64,000 nucleotides of DNA from Celeribacter halophilus (GCF_900114135.1 NZ_FORY01000004.1:124001-188000); one strand, 5' to 3'; counted from the stretch's first letter, positions 43,681 through 53,580 are shown. Notes: generated by a model not told the origin, from the letters alone. Program-made: numbers and translations.

Positions 43681-43744
43681 CCGTTCTGTTTTCCTGAACC
43701 CGCATTTTAATCAATTGACCCAAATCAGGCGGAAGGATTTAGCG
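43681..43744 (+). promoter_or_regulatory. LysR-like box plus promoter of the N-methyl dehydrogenase operon
   Basis: Near-palindrome at 43681-43699, differing from the one at 37452 in a single base. Then come a 15-base spacer, TTGACC at 43715-43720, and TTAGCG 18 bases later. The box centre lies about 60 bases before the expected start site, the usual activator position for LysR proteins. Confidence 0.65.
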
Positions 43745-43774
43745 GAAGAAAGAATTTTTCCAGATGAGGTCGAT

Positions 43775-46198
43775 ATGAAGACGCGAACGAAAGTTGTTGT
43801 TATCGGTGGCGGTATTGCTGGCTGTTCCACGCTTTACCACCTGACGCAGGAAGGTTGGACGGATGTCGTTCTGGTCGAACGCAACGAATTGACCTCGGGC
43901 ACCACTTGGCACTCTGCGGCACAGGTCACCAACTTCGGGGCCACGCAGACCATGGTCGGGCTGAAGTCCCACTCCATCGCGCTCTATAAAGAGCTGGCGG
44001 AGGATCCCGAGTATCCGATCAACTACCACCACGCCGATGGCGGTATCCGCCTTGCCAACACCGAAGAGCAGATGGAAGGCTACCGCCATTTCATCAGCGT
44101 TGCCAAAGGCATGGGCGTGGATTTCGAACTGATCGACGCCGAAGAATGCGCGCGCCGTCACCCGCTGGTGTCCACCGACAACCTTCTGGGCGGTCTTTGG
44201 GATCCGCTCGACGGGGACATCGACCCTGCGCAGCTCTGTCAGGCTTTGGCGCGTCGTGCGCGTCTGGCCGGTGCGGAAGTCTACCGCAACACGCCGGTGA
44301 CCGGTCTGACCCAGCACAAGGATGACACATGGACCGTCCACACGGAACATGGCGACATTGATTGTGACATTGTGGTCAACGCCTGTGGCTACCGCGTGAA
44401 CGAAGTGGGCGCGATGATGGGTGTGCACCACCCTGTTGCCTCTATGGAGCACCAGTATTTCCTGACCGAGCCGATCAAAGCCATCGAAGAGTCCGATTTC
44501 CGGATGCCGCTCCTGCGCTGCCCGATCAGCGACTACTACTGCCGTCAGGAGAAAAACGGTCTGCTCGTGGGCTTCTATGAGCAGGATTGTAAGACTTGGG
44601 GCATGGACGGGATCGACCCGAACTTTGTCAACGCCCTTTGTCCCGACGATCTGGACCGCGTGATGGATGTGCTAGAAGGCGCGTTTGAACGTATGCCGGC
44701 GCTGACCGAAGTGGGTATCCACTCCATCGTCAACGGCCCGATCACCTACACCATCGACGGCGCCCCGCTCGTCGGCCCGATCCCCGGCAAGCGCAATGCT
44801 TTCTGCATCATCGGCCTGCGTGCAGGTCTTGGCGAAGGCGGCGGTCACGGCTGGCTTCTCGCGCAACAGATCGTGCATGGCGAAGCCTGCTACGACACAT
44901 GGGTGATCGACCCACGCCGCTTCACCGGCCACGCCAATGTGGAACTCACGGCCCTTAAAGCCATCGAGGATTACCAGAACGAATTCCGCTTCCACTTCCC
45001 GCACGAACACCGCCCCGCAGGTCGTCCGGCGAAAACCACGCCGATCACTCCTGTGCTGGCCGCAGAAGGTGCGGAATTCGGTGTCGTCAACGGCTGGGAA
45101 CGGATGGAATTCATCAAGCCGACACCGGATTTCCACCAGAGCTACAGCTTCAAATTCAACGAGACCTTCGACGTGGTCGCCGAAGAGATCAAAGCCGTGC
45201 AGACCTCTGTCGGCCTGACCGAGGTGAACGGGTTCAACCGGTTCGAGATCACCGGTCCGGGCGCGCGCGAATGGCTGGACACGATTGTCTGTAGCCGCGT
45301 GCCGAAAAAAGTCGGCAAGGTTGGTCTGACCTATCTGTTGAACCACCACGGCAATGTCAAAGGCGAGGCCACGCTTGCGAACCTCTCCGAAGACAAAATC
45401 TGGTATGGCTCGGCAGCGGCGTCCGAATATCACGACATGGACTGGCTGCAAAAACACCTGCCCGAAGACGGCTCTGTTCAGGTCAAATCCCTGACCAACG
45501 ACTACACCATCCTCGTGATCGCAGGGCCGAAATCCCGTGATGTCCTCTCTGCCGTGTCCCGTGGCGACTGGTCGAAAGAGGCCTTCCCGTGGCTCTCCGT
45601 GCGCGAAGCCTTCATCGGCATCGCCCCTGCTGTGGTCATGTCGGTGAGCTTCTCTGGCGAACTGGCCTACGAAATCCACGTCCCGAACAACCAGCTCTAT
45701 GCCGCCTACCTTGCCCTGAGAAAAGCAGGCGAAGAATTCGGCATGAAACTCTTCGGTGGCATGGCAGTGGACTCCATGCGTCTCGAAAAAGGCTACCGTC
45801 ACTGGAAGGCCGATCTCATCACCGAATACAACCCGTTGGAAAGCGACCTGTCCCGTTTCGTGAAACTCGACAAGCCCGCCTTCATCGGCAAGGACGCCCT
45901 GCTCAAGATGAAGGAAGAAGGCCCGCGCCGGAACTTTGTCTCTATGGTGATCGACTGCACCCATGCCCCGGCTCAAGGTGGCGACAGCATCGTGGATGCC
46001 GATGGCAAATGTATCGGCACGATCACCTCTGGGGGCTGGGGCTACCGGACCGGCAAGAACATCGCCATGGGCTTTGTTGATCCCGACTTCGCGCCCATCG
46101 GCACAGATCTCTTTGTCGAAGTGATCGGCGAGCCGATTGCGGCGAAAGTGGTCGAGCCGGACCTCTACGACCCTGAATATGCACGGATCCGCGCGTAA
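43775..46198 (+). CDS. FAD-dependent N-methyl (dimethylglycine/sarcosine-type) dehydrogenase with GcvT domain, copy 3
   Basis: 807 residues with the FAD motif [17 protein letters not shown] and [15 protein letters not shown]; His46 aligns with the covalent-flavin histidine of dimethylglycine dehydrogenase. The C-terminal GcvT module begins near residue 430. The ATG at 43775 has GAGGT 6 bases upstream; the frame runs back to a TTG that lies in the promoter. It is followed by etfBA, folD, purU and ETF-ubiquinone oxidoreductase. It should oxidise an N-methyl compound, pass electrons to ETF and hand the one-carbon unit to tetrahydrofolate. The methylated substrate is not determined. Confidence 0.86.
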   Translation: MKTRTKVVVIGGGIAGCSTLYHLTQEGWTDVVLVERNELTSGTTWHSAAQVTNFGATQTMVGLKSHSIALYKELAEDPEYPINYHHADGGIRLANTEEQMEGYRHFISVAKGMGVDFELIDAEECARRHPLVSTDNLLGGLWDPLDGDIDPAQLCQALARRARLAGAEVYRNTPVTGLTQHKDDTWTVHTEHGDIDCDIVVNACGYRVNEVGAMMGVHHPVASMEHQYFLTEPIKAIEESDFRMPLLRCPISDYYCRQEKNGLLVGFYEQDCKTWGMDGIDPNFVNALCPDDLDRVMDVLEGAFERMPALTEVGIHSIVNGPITYTIDGAPLVGPIPGKRNAFCIIGLRAGLGEGGGHGWLLAQQIVHGEACYDTWVIDPRRFTGHANVELTALKAIEDYQNEFRFHFPHEHRPAGRPAKTTPITPVLAAEGAEFGVVNGWERMEFIKPTPDFHQSYSFKFNETFDVVAEEIKAVQTSVGLTEVNGFNRFEITGPGAREWLDTIVCSRVPKKVGKVGLTYLLNHHGNVKGEATLANLSEDKIWYGSAAASEYHDMDWLQKHLPEDGSVQVKSLTNDYTILVIAGPKSRDVLSAVSRGDWSKEAFPWLSVREAFIGIAPAVVMSVSFSGELAYEIHVPNNQLYAAYLALRKAGEEFGMKLFGGMAVDSMRLEKGYRHWKADLITEYNPLESDLSRFVKLDKPAFIGKDALLKMKEEGPRRNFVSMVIDCTHAPAQGGDSIVDADGKCIGTITSGGWGYRTGKNIAMGFVDPDFAPIGTDLFVEVIGEPIAAKVVEPDLYDPEYARIRA

Positions 46199-46235
46199 GC
46201 GCGGACCTTCCTCCCCCTCAAAAGGAAATGAATAC

Positions 46236-46994
46236 ATGAAAATTCTCGTGCCTGTGAAACGCGTGATTGATTACAATGTGAAGGTCCGTGTGAAGTCGGA
46301 CGGCAGCGGTGTCGATCTTGCGAATGTAAAAATGTCGATGAACCCTTTCGACGAGATCGCGGTGGAAGAAGCTGTGCGTCTCAAGGAAAAAGGGATCGCG
46401 ACGGAAGTGGTGGCTGTGTCCATCGGGGTTGCCAAGTCGGAAGATGCGCTGCGCACGGCGCTGGCTATGGGGGCGGATCGCGCCATCCTGATCACGGCGG
46501 CGGACGATGTGCATACGGACATCGAGCCTCTGGCCGTGGCAAAGCTTCTGGACAAGGTTGTTGAAGTCGAAGAGCCGGGTCTGGTGATCGCGGGCAAACA
46601 GGCCATCGACAATGACATGAACGCGACGGGTCAGATGCTGGCCGCGCTTCTGGGATGGGGTCAGGCGACTTCGGCCTCTGCGCTGGAAATCGCGGACGGC
46701 ACCGCGCGTGTCACCCGCGAAGTGGATGGCGGTCTGCAAGTGGTGGAAGTCAAGCTTCCGGCCATCGTAACCTGTGATCTGCGTCTCAACGAGCCGCGCT
46801 ATGCCTCCTTGCCGAACATCATGAAGGCCAAGAAAAAGCCGCTCGAAAAGATGACACCGGCGGATTACGGCGTGGATGTCACACCGCGCCTTGAGCTGGT
46901 CAAGACCGATGAACCCGCCGCGCGGGCCGCAGGTCAGATTGTGGGCTCTGTTGATGAGCTGATTTCCAAACTCAAAGAAGCAGGGGTGGCCTAA
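46236..46994 (+). CDS. etfB: Electron transfer flavoprotein beta subunit EtfB
   Basis: 252 residues, normal length, starting [20 protein letters not shown]. The ETF-beta signature region is [20 protein letters not shown], with [20 protein letters not shown] later. It forms the ETF heterodimer with EtfA and carries AMP structurally. AAGGA precedes the ATG by about 10 bases. Its TAATG junction with etfA couples the two. Confidence 0.96.
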   Translation: MKILVPVKRVIDYNVKVRVKSDGSGVDLANVKMSMNPFDEIAVEEAVRLKEKGIATEVVAVSIGVAKSEDALRTALAMGADRAILITAADDVHTDIEPLAVAKLLDKVVEVEEPGLVIAGKQAIDNDMNATGQMLAALLGWGQATSASALEIADGTARVTREVDGGLQVVEVKLPAIVTCDLRLNEPRYASLPNIMKAKKKPLEKMTPADYGVDVTPRLELVKTDEPAARAAGQIVGSVDELISKLKEAGVA

Positions 46995-47917
46995 TGTCTG
47001 TACTTCTCGTCGCTGAAATCTCCGGCGCAAATATCGCGCTTGATGCCACGGCCAAAGCTGTGGCGGCTGCAACCGCTCTGGGGCCGATCACGGTTCTGGC
47101 CGCAGGCGAAGGTGTCGATCCCGCGCCGCTGGCTGCACTTGATGGCGTTGCCAAGGTGCTGCATGTCGAAGGCGCTGATTACGGCCACCAGATGCCCGAG
47201 GCGCTGACCGATCTTCTGCTCTCTCTGGCTCCGGGTTTCACCCATATCGTGGCGCCAGCGACCACATCGGCCAAAGCCGCCTTCCCGCGTCTGGCCGCCC
47301 TTCTAGATGTGATGGTGATCTCTGATGTCGTGGCTGTCGAGAGCGCGGATACGTTTGCGCGTCCGATCTATGCGGGCAACGCGATCCAGACCGTAAAATC
47401 CAACGATCCGGTCAAGGTGCTGACCATCCGGACCGCCGGTTTCGATGCCGCGGGGTCTACCGGTTCGGCTCCGGTCGAAACACTTGATCCGGTCGCCGCA
47501 AGCGATCTAGCCTCGTGGATCGAAGACCGTGTTGTGACCTCGGACCGCCCCGAACTGACCTCCGCAGAGGTCGTGGTCTCCGGCGGGCGTGGTGTCGGCT
47601 CCGAAGAGAGCTTTGCACTGATCGAAGGTCTGGCCGATACGATGGACGCGGCTGTTGGTGCTTCGCGTGCGGCTGTAGACAGCGGTTATGCGCCCAATGA
47701 CAAGCAGGTCGGTCAGACCGGCAAGGTCGTCGCCCCCGATCTCTACATCGCCTGCGGCATCTCCGGTGCGATCCAGCACTTGGCCGGCATGAAGGACTCG
47801 AAGATCATCGTGGCGATCAACAAGGACGAAGAAGCGCCGATCTTCCAGGTCGCCGATTTCGGTCTTGTCGCTGATCTCTTTGACGCTGTGCCCGAGATGA
47901 CGGAGAAGCTCAAATGA
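46994..47917 (+). CDS. etfA: Electron transfer flavoprotein alpha subunit EtfA
   Basis: 307 residues. The C-terminal FAD-binding signature is present: [40 protein letters not shown] and the flavin-contact segment [20 protein letters not shown], ending [20 protein letters not shown]. It accepts electrons from the dehydrogenase and donates them to ETF-ubiquinone oxidoreductase encoded in the same cluster. It overlaps folD by ATGA, unusual for a housekeeping etf pair and a sign of dedication to this pathway. Confidence 0.96.
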   Translation: MSVLLVAEISGANIALDATAKAVAAATALGPITVLAAGEGVDPAPLAALDGVAKVLHVEGADYGHQMPEALTDLLLSLAPGFTHIVAPATTSAKAAFPRLAALLDVMVISDVVAVESADTFARPIYAGNAIQTVKSNDPVKVLTIRTAGFDAAGSTGSAPVETLDPVAASDLASWIEDRVVTSDRPELTSAEVVVSGGRGVGSEESFALIEGLADTMDAAVGASRAAVDSGYAPNDKQVGQTGKVVAPDLYIACGISGAIQHLAGMKDSKIIVAINKDEEAPIFQVADFGLVADLFDAVPEMTEKLK

Positions 47918-48816
47918 CAGCGCAGATCATCGACGGCAAGGCGCTCGCAGCGGACCTGCGCAGCTCCGTCAAGGATGTCGTCGCACAGATCAAAGCCGAG
48001 CACGGGGTGATCCCGGGCTTGGCCGTTGTCCTCGTCGGCAACGATCCGGCCTCCGAGGTTTATGTGCGCTCGAAGGGCAAGCAGACTGTCGAGGCGGGGA
48101 TGAACTCCTTCGAATACCGGCTCTCCGAGGACACCAGCGAAGAGGAGCTTTTGAACCTCATCACACGGCTCAACTCCGATCCGGAGGTGCATGGCATCCT
48201 CGTGCAACTGCCGCTGCCTGCACATCTGGACAGCAAGCTGGTGATCAACGCCATTGATCCGCATAAGGATGTGGACGGGTTCCACACCACCAATGTCGGC
48301 ATGGTTGGCACCGGACAGGACGCGATTGTGCCCTGCACGCCGCGCGGCTGTATGATGATGCTGGCGCAGATCTACCCTGATCTTCGCGGCAAGACGGCAC
48401 TGGTGATCGGCCATTCCAACATTGTGGGCAAGCCGATGGGCCGCTTGTTGCTCAATGCCGATTGCACGGTGATTGTGGCGCACAAGTCCTCGACCAACAT
48501 TCCCGAACTGGCACGGATGGCCGACATCGTTGTGGTGGCTGCTGGTGTGCCGGGGCTGGTGAAAGCCGAATGGATCAAGCCCGGTGCCACTGTGATCGAC
48601 GTGGGCATCAACCGCATCCCCGCGCCCGAACGCGGCGAGGGCAAGACCCGTCTTGTGGGCGATGTCTGTTTTGACGAGGTTTCCGAAGTTGCCGGAGCCA
48701 TCACCCCTGTGCCCGGCGGTGTCGGCCCGATGACCATCGCCTGTCTTCTGGCCAATACGCTGAGCGCCTGTTGCCATCTTCACTCTTTCCCCGAACCAAC
48801 GCTTCTGGGCGTTTGA
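47914..48816 (+). CDS. folD: Bifunctional methylenetetrahydrofolate dehydrogenase/cyclohydrolase FolD
   Basis: Converts 5,10-methylene-THF to 10-formyl-THF, giving NADPH. 300 residues. Catalytic motif [16 protein letters not shown] with the essential lysine, then [22 protein letters not shown], the nucleotide loop [17 protein letters not shown] and the C-terminal [15 protein letters not shown] are all present. The overlap with etfA and the following purU gene place it in N-methyl oxidation rather than general folate metabolism. Confidence 0.96.
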   Translation: MTAQIIDGKALAADLRSSVKDVVAQIKAEHGVIPGLAVVLVGNDPASEVYVRSKGKQTVEAGMNSFEYRLSEDTSEEELLNLITRLNSDPEVHGILVQLPLPAHLDSKLVINAIDPHKDVDGFHTTNVGMVGTGQDAIVPCTPRGCMMMLAQIYPDLRGKTALVIGHSNIVGKPMGRLLLNADCTVIVAHKSSTNIPELARMADIVVVAAGVPGLVKAEWIKPGATVIDVGINRIPAPERGEGKTRLVGDVCFDEVSEVAGAITPVPGGVGPMTIACLLANTLSACCHLHSFPEPTLLGV

Positions 48817-48832
48817 TAAGGACCCCGTATCT

Positions 48833-49717
48833 ATGACCAACTCCTGTCTTACCGTCACCTGCGCACGCCAGCGCGGCATTGTTGCGGCCATTTCCGGCAA
48901 GCTTGCCGAAATGGGGTGTAACATCACCGACAGTTCGCAATTCGACGACCCGCAAACCGACCAGTTCTTCATGCGCGTGAGCTTCACGCCGGAAACCGGC
49001 ATTGATCTGGCCGAGATCGAAGAGAGCTTCGCCCCCATCGCCAAAGACTTCGGCATGACCTACGCCTTCCACGACGAGAGCGTAAAGATGAAAGTGGTCA
49101 TCATGGTCTCGCGTTTCGGTCATTGTCTAAACGACCTGCTCTACCGCGTGCGCATCGGCGCGCTGCCGGTGGAGATTGTGGCAGTGATCTCGAATCACAT
49201 GGATTATCAGAAGGTTGTGGTGAATAACGACATTCCCTTCCACTGCATCAAGGTGACCAAGGAGAACAAGCCCGAAGCCGAAGCCGCGATCATGAAAGTG
49301 GTCGAGGACTCGGGCGCCGAGCTGATCGTTCTGGCGCGCTACATGCAAATCCTGTCGGACGAGATGTGCCAGAAAATGTCGGGTCGGATCATCAACATCC
49401 ACCACTCGTTCCTGCCCTCGTTCAAAGGCGCGAACCCCTACAAACAGGCCTATGCGCGCGGCGTGAAACTGATCGGGGCGACCTCTCACTATGTGACCGC
49501 CGATCTGGATGAAGGTCCGATCATCGAACAGGACACCGTCCGCGTCACCCATGCGCAAAGTCCGGAAGATTACGTCTCGCTGGGTCGTGACGTGGAAAGT
49601 CAGGTGCTTGCCCGCGCCATCCACGCCCACGCCAACCACCGCGTGTTCCTGAACGGCAACAAGACGGTGGTCTTCCAGGCATCACCGGGCAGCTATAGCT
49701 CGGAAAGAATGGGGTGA
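48833..49717 (+). CDS. purU: Formyltetrahydrofolate deformylase PurU
   Basis: Hydrolyses 10-formyl-THF to formate and free THF. 294 residues: N-terminal ACT domain (about 1-80, [20 protein letters not shown]) and a formyltransferase-fold C-terminal domain with [20 protein letters not shown] and the catalytic Asp in [17 protein letters not shown]. It regenerates THF for the GcvT-type dehydrogenase, closing a cycle with FolD. A folD-purU pair next to etf genes is a good marker of methyl-group dissimilation. Confidence 0.95.
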   Translation: MTNSCLTVTCARQRGIVAAISGKLAEMGCNITDSSQFDDPQTDQFFMRVSFTPETGIDLAEIEESFAPIAKDFGMTYAFHDESVKMKVVIMVSRFGHCLNDLLYRVRIGALPVEIVAVISNHMDYQKVVVNNDIPFHCIKVTKENKPEAEAAIMKVVEDSGAELIVLARYMQILSDEMCQKMSGRIINIHHSFLPSFKGANPYKQAYARGVKLIGATSHYVTADLDEGPIIEQDTVRVTHAQSPEDYVSLGRDVESQVLARAIHAHANHRVFLNGNKTVVFQASPGSYSSERMG

Positions 49718-49741
49718 GAACCGGTCCGGCTTTGCCGGATT

Positions 49742-49932
49742 CAAAGGTCCAGTGGACCTTTGAAAGGTTCGAACGCGCCCGCAAACCTGCGGGCGCAGGG
49801 TAAACGCGCCCGAGCACACTTGCGAGGGCTGAGTCATAACCCCCCGAAAACCTGTGGGCGCAGGGTAAAACATACCCTCCGCCCCCCTCCCCACACAACA
49901 CATCAAGGCCGCCCACGCATATCGGGCGGCCT
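49742..49932. repeat. Cluster of hairpins and an imperfect direct repeat between purU and the ETF-QO gene
   Basis: Three perfect 9-bp hairpins occur at 49742-49762 (CAAAGGTCC arms), 49775-49796 (GCGCCCGCA arms) and 49906-49932 (AGGCCGCCC arms). A 21-base direct repeat (AACCTGCGGGCGCAGGGTAAA, then one base changed) occurs at 49784 and 49849. No U-tract follows any stem. It looks like a dispersed intergenic palindromic element. It may partly uncouple the last gene from the operon. Confidence 0.65.
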
Positions 49933-49966
49933 GCCCTTCAAACCAGACACATAAGGACAGCCAGCC

Positions 49967-51628
49967 GTGACCGAGATAACACGCGAAGCCATGGACTATG
50001 ATGTCGTGATCGTCGGCGCGGGGCCTTCGGGCCTGTCTGCGGCGATCCGGCTGAAACAGATCGACCCCGCACTTGAGGTCGTGGTGTTGGAAAAAGGATC
50101 GGAAGTGGGGGCGCATATCCTGTCGGGCGCCGTGCTTGATCCGGTGGGTCTGGCAACCCTGTTCCCCGACTGGAAGGACAAGGGCGCGCCTGTGACCACC
50201 GAGGTCAAGGAAGATAATTTCTACATGCTGAGCGCTTCCGGCAAGGTTCGCATTCCCAACTGGCCGATGCCGAAACTCATGTCAAACCACGGCAATTACA
50301 TTGTCTCGATGGGCAATGTCTGCCGCTGGCTGGCCGAACAGGCCGAAGAGCTTGGGGTTGAAATCTTTCCCGGCATGGCCGCCTCGCAGATCGTCTGGGA
50401 CACGAATGAGGACGGTTCCCCGCGTGTGGCAGGGGTTGTTGCAGGCGAGTTCGGGCGCGAGCCGGATGGCTCTATCGGCGCGAATTACGAGCCGGGCTTG
50501 GAGTTGCGCGGCAAATATGTCTTCTTCGGCGAAGGCGTACGCGGCTCTCTGAGCAAGGAGGTGATTGCCAAGTTCGATCTCTCCGCGGGCAAAGAGCCGC
50601 AGAAATTCGGCCTCGGCATGAAGGAAATCTGGGAAATCGACCCTGCGAAACACCGCGAAGGCACGGTGAGCCACACGATGGGCTGGCCTCTGGGCAAGAA
50701 CGCGGGCGGCGGTTCCTTCATCTATCATGCGGAAAACAATCAGGTCTTTATCGGGCTTGTGACCCACCTGAACTACGAAAACCCGCATGTCTTTCCCTAC
50801 ATGGAATTCCAGCGCCTCAAACACCACCCGATGATCGCCGATCTTCTGGAAGGCGGCAAACGCGTGGCTTACGGCGCACGCGCGATCTCCGAGGGCGGCT
50901 ATCAGTCGCTGCCGAAGCTGAGCTTCCCTGGCGGTGTGCTGCTCGGCTGTTCGGCGGGTATGGTGAACGTGCCGCGCATCAAGGGCAACCATAACGCCAT
51001 GCTCTCCGGTATCGCGGCCGCAGAAGCCGCGGCCGGTGCCATCGCGGCAGAGCGGGCGGGCGACGAACTGACCGCCTACGAGACCGCCATCCACGAGGGA
51101 CCGGTCGGCAAGGATCTCAAACCCGTGCGCAATGTCAAACCGCTCTGGGCCAAGCTCGGCCTCATGGGCTCTCTGGCCTTTGGCGGTCTGGATATGTGGA
51201 CCAATTCGCTGTTCGGCTTCTCTTTCTTTGGCACGCTCAAACACGGCAAGAGCGATGCGGAAGCCACCGGCCCCGCCGACAAGTTCGAGCCGATCGACTA
51301 CCCGAAACCCGATGGCGTGCTGTCGTTTGACCGGCTGACCAACGTTGCCTTCGCGGCCACCAACCACGAGGAAAGCCAGCCCTGTCACCTCAAACTCGCG
51401 CAGGCCGATGTGCCGATCTCGGTCAACCTGCCGAAGTTTGACGAGCCCGCACAGCGTTACTGCCCCGCAGGCGTCTACGAGGTGGTGGAGAAAGACGGCA
51501 AACCGGAGTTCGTCATCAATTTCCAGAACTGCGTCCATTGTAAAACCTGCGACATCAAAGACCCGTCGCAGAACATCACATGGACCACGCCGCAAGGCGC
51601 AGACGGGCCGAATTATCCGAATATGTGA
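49967..51628 (+). CDS. Electron transfer flavoprotein-ubiquinone oxidoreductase
   Basis: Membrane-bound flavo-iron-sulfur enzyme that passes electrons from reduced ETF to ubiquinone. 553 residues. FAD motif DVVIVGAGPSGLSAAIRLKQ, the segment SGAVLDPVGLATLFPDWKDK, and a C-terminal 4Fe-4S site from RYCPAGVYEV and NCVHCKTCDIKDPSQNI (four cysteines) match the family. It uses a GTG start at 49967 with AAGGA upstream; an ATG at 49991 is an alternative. It joins the dehydrogenase/ETF pathway to respiration. Confidence 0.95.
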   Translation: MTEITREAMDYDVVIVGAGPSGLSAAIRLKQIDPALEVVVLEKGSEVGAHILSGAVLDPVGLATLFPDWKDKGAPVTTEVKEDNFYMLSASGKVRIPNWPMPKLMSNHGNYIVSMGNVCRWLAEQAEELGVEIFPGMAASQIVWDTNEDGSPRVAGVVAGEFGREPDGSIGANYEPGLELRGKYVFFGEGVRGSLSKEVIAKFDLSAGKEPQKFGLGMKEIWEIDPAKHREGTVSHTMGWPLGKNAGGGSFIYHAENNQVFIGLVTHLNYENPHVFPYMEFQRLKHHPMIADLLEGGKRVAYGARAISEGGYQSLPKLSFPGGVLLGCSAGMVNVPRIKGNHNAMLSGIAAAEAAAGAIAAERAGDELTAYETAIHEGPVGKDLKPVRNVKPLWAKLGLMGSLAFGGLDMWTNSLFGFSFFGTLKHGKSDAEATGPADKFEPIDYPKPDGVLSFDRLTNVAFAATNHEESQPCHLKLAQADVPISVNLPKFDEPAQRYCPAGVYEVVEKDGKPEFVINFQNCVHCKTCDIKDPSQNITWTTPQGADGPNYPNM

Positions 51629-51639
51629 GTAGAGCGAGG

Positions 51640-51664
51640 GCCGGTGTCCAATTCGGACACCGGC
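51640..51664. terminator. Hairpin between convergent ETF-QO and arsR-like genes
   Basis: GCCGGTGTCC and GGACACCGGC form a perfect 10-bp stem with a 5-base loop in the short gap between two convergent stops. No strong U-tract, so terminator function is likely but not proven. Confidence 0.6.
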
Positions 51665-51667
51665 GAC

Positions 51668-52090
51668 TTAGTTCGGTCGCGGGCTACTTTGCGCCTGCTC
51701 GGCGCGGCAGGCCTCTTCCCATTCCGCGCTTCCGGCCCCGACCACGCAACGCCCGTCTTCGCGCAGGCTCAGGCGCAGGCGGCACCGTTTGATCTCGTCC
51801 GTGAATTCGCTGGCGGGGATGGACCGGACCGCATCGACAAGCCCTTGATGAAAAGCGTCATCCTTGGGGCTCAGGGTATAGAACACCCATTTTCCGTCTT
51901 TCTCGGCACGCACCAGTCCCGCTTTCAACAGGATCTTCAGGTTGCGCGACATATTGTAATGGGTCTCGCCAAGCACATCCATCGCCTCGGCCACACAGAT
52001 CCGCTCGTTGACTTGCAGCAATAGCCAGAACAGCCGCAAACGATGGGGCTCGGCAATGGCCTTTAGCGCTTCGACATAGCGGTCGTCCAT
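51668..52090 (-). CDS. ArsR/SmtB family metal(loid)-responsive regulator
   Basis: 140 residues from the chosen start. Winged helix: YVEALKAIAEPHRLRLFWLL, then VLGETHYNMSRNLKILLKAG and EKDGKWVFYTLSP. The usual alpha-3 CxC metal motif is reduced to one cysteine (ERICVAEA). Further cysteines are in the C-terminal tail (RCRLRLS, GRCVVG, EACRAE), suggesting an alternative thiol site for arsenite or similar. It is the last gene of a permease operon. An ATG four codons upstream is also possible. Confidence 0.86.
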   Translation of the reverse strand: MDDRYVEALKAIAEPHRLRLFWLLLQVNERICVAEAMDVLGETHYNMSRNLKILLKAGLVRAEKDGKWVFYTLSPKDDAFHQGLVDAVRSIPASEFTDEIKRCRLRLSLREDGRCVVGAGSAEWEEACRAEQAQSSPRPN

Positions 52091-52181
52091 TTTATCCCCC
52101 ATCGAAAATCCTCTGTGCGAAAACTAACCGAGCGGGCACGGAACAGCAATGCGTCCGCTCCCGTGCCCTGCGCAAATGGCG

Positions 52182-52469
52182 TTATGCTGGCGGATCGCGG
52201 CGCTCTGGATCGCTGTGGTCTTTCGCCAGCCCGATCACCAGTAATATGACACCGATCAGCACCACCACACCGGAATGGATGGCATGGAAGGTCAGTTCGC
52301 TCCGGCTGGCACCGGTGAAGAGCGCCAGCCAGAAAAAGGGGCAGAACAGGCCCAAGAGCGTGACAAAGGCTCCCGGTCTTGCGGAGTCGGGCAGTTTACG
52401 CTCCACCACCGCGCGTTTGCCCGCCCGCCAGAGATGCGTGTAGGGGCAGAGGTTCAAAAGCCGTTTCAA
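52182..52469 (-). CDS. 95-residue membrane protein of the ArsP-like permease operon
   Basis: No family recognised. After a basic N-terminal tail (MKRLLNLCPYTHLWRAGKRA) there are two hydrophobic helices (about 33-54 and 63-82) and a charged C-terminus. One cysteine-proline pair sits in each of the first two segments (LCPY and FCPF), which could bind metal. The gene sits 27 bases behind the permease gene and 79 bases before the regulator gene on the same strand, so it probably helps the permease. Confidence 0.65.
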   Translation of the reverse strand: MKRLLNLCPYTHLWRAGKRAVVERKLPDSARPGAFVTLLGLFCPFFWLALFTGASRSELTFHAIHSGVVVLIGVILLVIGLAKDHSDPERRDPPA

Positions 52470-52496
52470 GGTCAGGCCTCCTTGGTTCGGGGCAGA

Positions 52497-53561
52497 TCAC
52501 GCGATGACAACAAAGAGCCCGCCGCCGATCATGGCCAGCGTCAACACGGTGACGACAAAGGCGACCACGGCCTTGGGCTTGAGCACCGAAGAGATGATCG
52601 CGATTTCGGGCAAGCTGGCCCCCGTGCCGCCAATCAGAAGCGCCATGGCCGCGCCCATCCCCATGCCTTTGGCGATCAACACCTGAAGCAGGGGCAGTGC
52701 CATTTCGATGCGCAGATAGAGCGGCACACCGATCCCCGCCGCAATCGGGATTGCATACCAACTGTCGCTGCCAACATATTTCTCGACGATTTCGGCGGGG
52801 AGGAAGGCGGCCGATATGGCGCTGATCACGGCACCGATCAGCACATAGGGAATGATCCGTTTGAACAGCGCCCAGGCAAAGGGCATGGAGGCACGGATCC
52901 GCTGGGCATGGGGGAGCGTGGCATGGGTGGAATTTGCCGTGTCCGCCGAAAAGACGATGGGCACGCCCGTATCGTCGCAGGCGGAGGCAGAGGCTGGAGC
53001 CGCAGAGCAGCTAGCCGTGGCCATTGCTGGTGTGCCGCCGCATGTGGGCGCAGGGGTTGCGCCGCAAGACGGGGCGGGCGCGGCACTACAACCACTCGCA
53101 GGGGCGGTCATGTCGCGCCGGACCGCGTGCTTCAGCGGCGTAAATCCGATGAGATAGCCCGCGAGAACCGCCCCGCCCAACGTGATCGCGATATAGATAA
53201 GCGTCACATTGAGGCCGAAGGTCGCCAGAATAAGCCCGACCACCACGAAGTTGCACAGGGGCGCGGAGATCAGAAAGCCGAAGATCGTGCCCATCGAGGC
53301 CCCCATCTCCGCCATGCCCATCACCACGGGCACCATCGACGCGCTGCAAAACGGCGTCAGCGTGCCCAGAAGCGCCCCCATCAACGGGCCGCGGTTTTCA
53401 TGTTTGGCCAGTTTCTTCTGAAGTTTTTCCTGCGGAATATATTCCCGAATGATGCCTGTCACCACGGAGACAACGGCGATGATGACGACAAGAACGCCAC
53501 CGACATGGAGGAATTCATTGAAGGCTAGTGTCCAAGGGCTGTCTTGCATTTTTGCGACCAT
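52497..53561 (-). CDS. ArsP/DUF318-like permease with cysteine-rich central loop
   Basis: 354 residues, about eight helices. The first half has GTLTPFCSASMVPVVMGMAE, close to the TPFCSC motif of organoarsenical permease ArsP, and ISAPLCNFVVVGLIL. The second has GVPLYLRIEMALPLLQVLIA and GGTGASLPEIAIISSVLKPK. Between them a loop (about 150-215) rich in Ala, Pro and Ser carries five cysteines at about 158, 166, 174, 185 and 195. An ArsR regulator is in the operon. The start is uncertain; the frame extends to 53606. Confidence 0.8.
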   Translation of the reverse strand: MVAKMQDSPWTLAFNEFLHVGGVLVVIIAVVSVVTGIIREYIPQEKLQKKLAKHENRGPLMGALLGTLTPFCSASMVPVVMGMAEMGASMGTIFGFLISAPLCNFVVVGLILATFGLNVTLIYIAITLGGAVLAGYLIGFTPLKHAVRRDMTAPASGCSAAPAPSCGATPAPTCGGTPAMATASCSAAPASASACDDTGVPIVFSADTANSTHATLPHAQRIRASMPFAWALFKRIIPYVLIGAVISAISAAFLPAEIVEKYVGSDSWYAIPIAAGIGVPLYLRIEMALPLLQVLIAKGMGMGAAMALLIGGTGASLPEIAIISSVLKPKAVVAFVVTVLTLAMIGGGLFVVIA

Positions 53562-53580
53562 ATCCAGTTTCGACTCAATT

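Noticed and set aside
44672-46237. A 521-codon minus-strand frame opposite the third FAD/GcvT dehydrogenase.
   Set aside because: Antisense shadow of an intact, recognisable gene; no start signal or family features.
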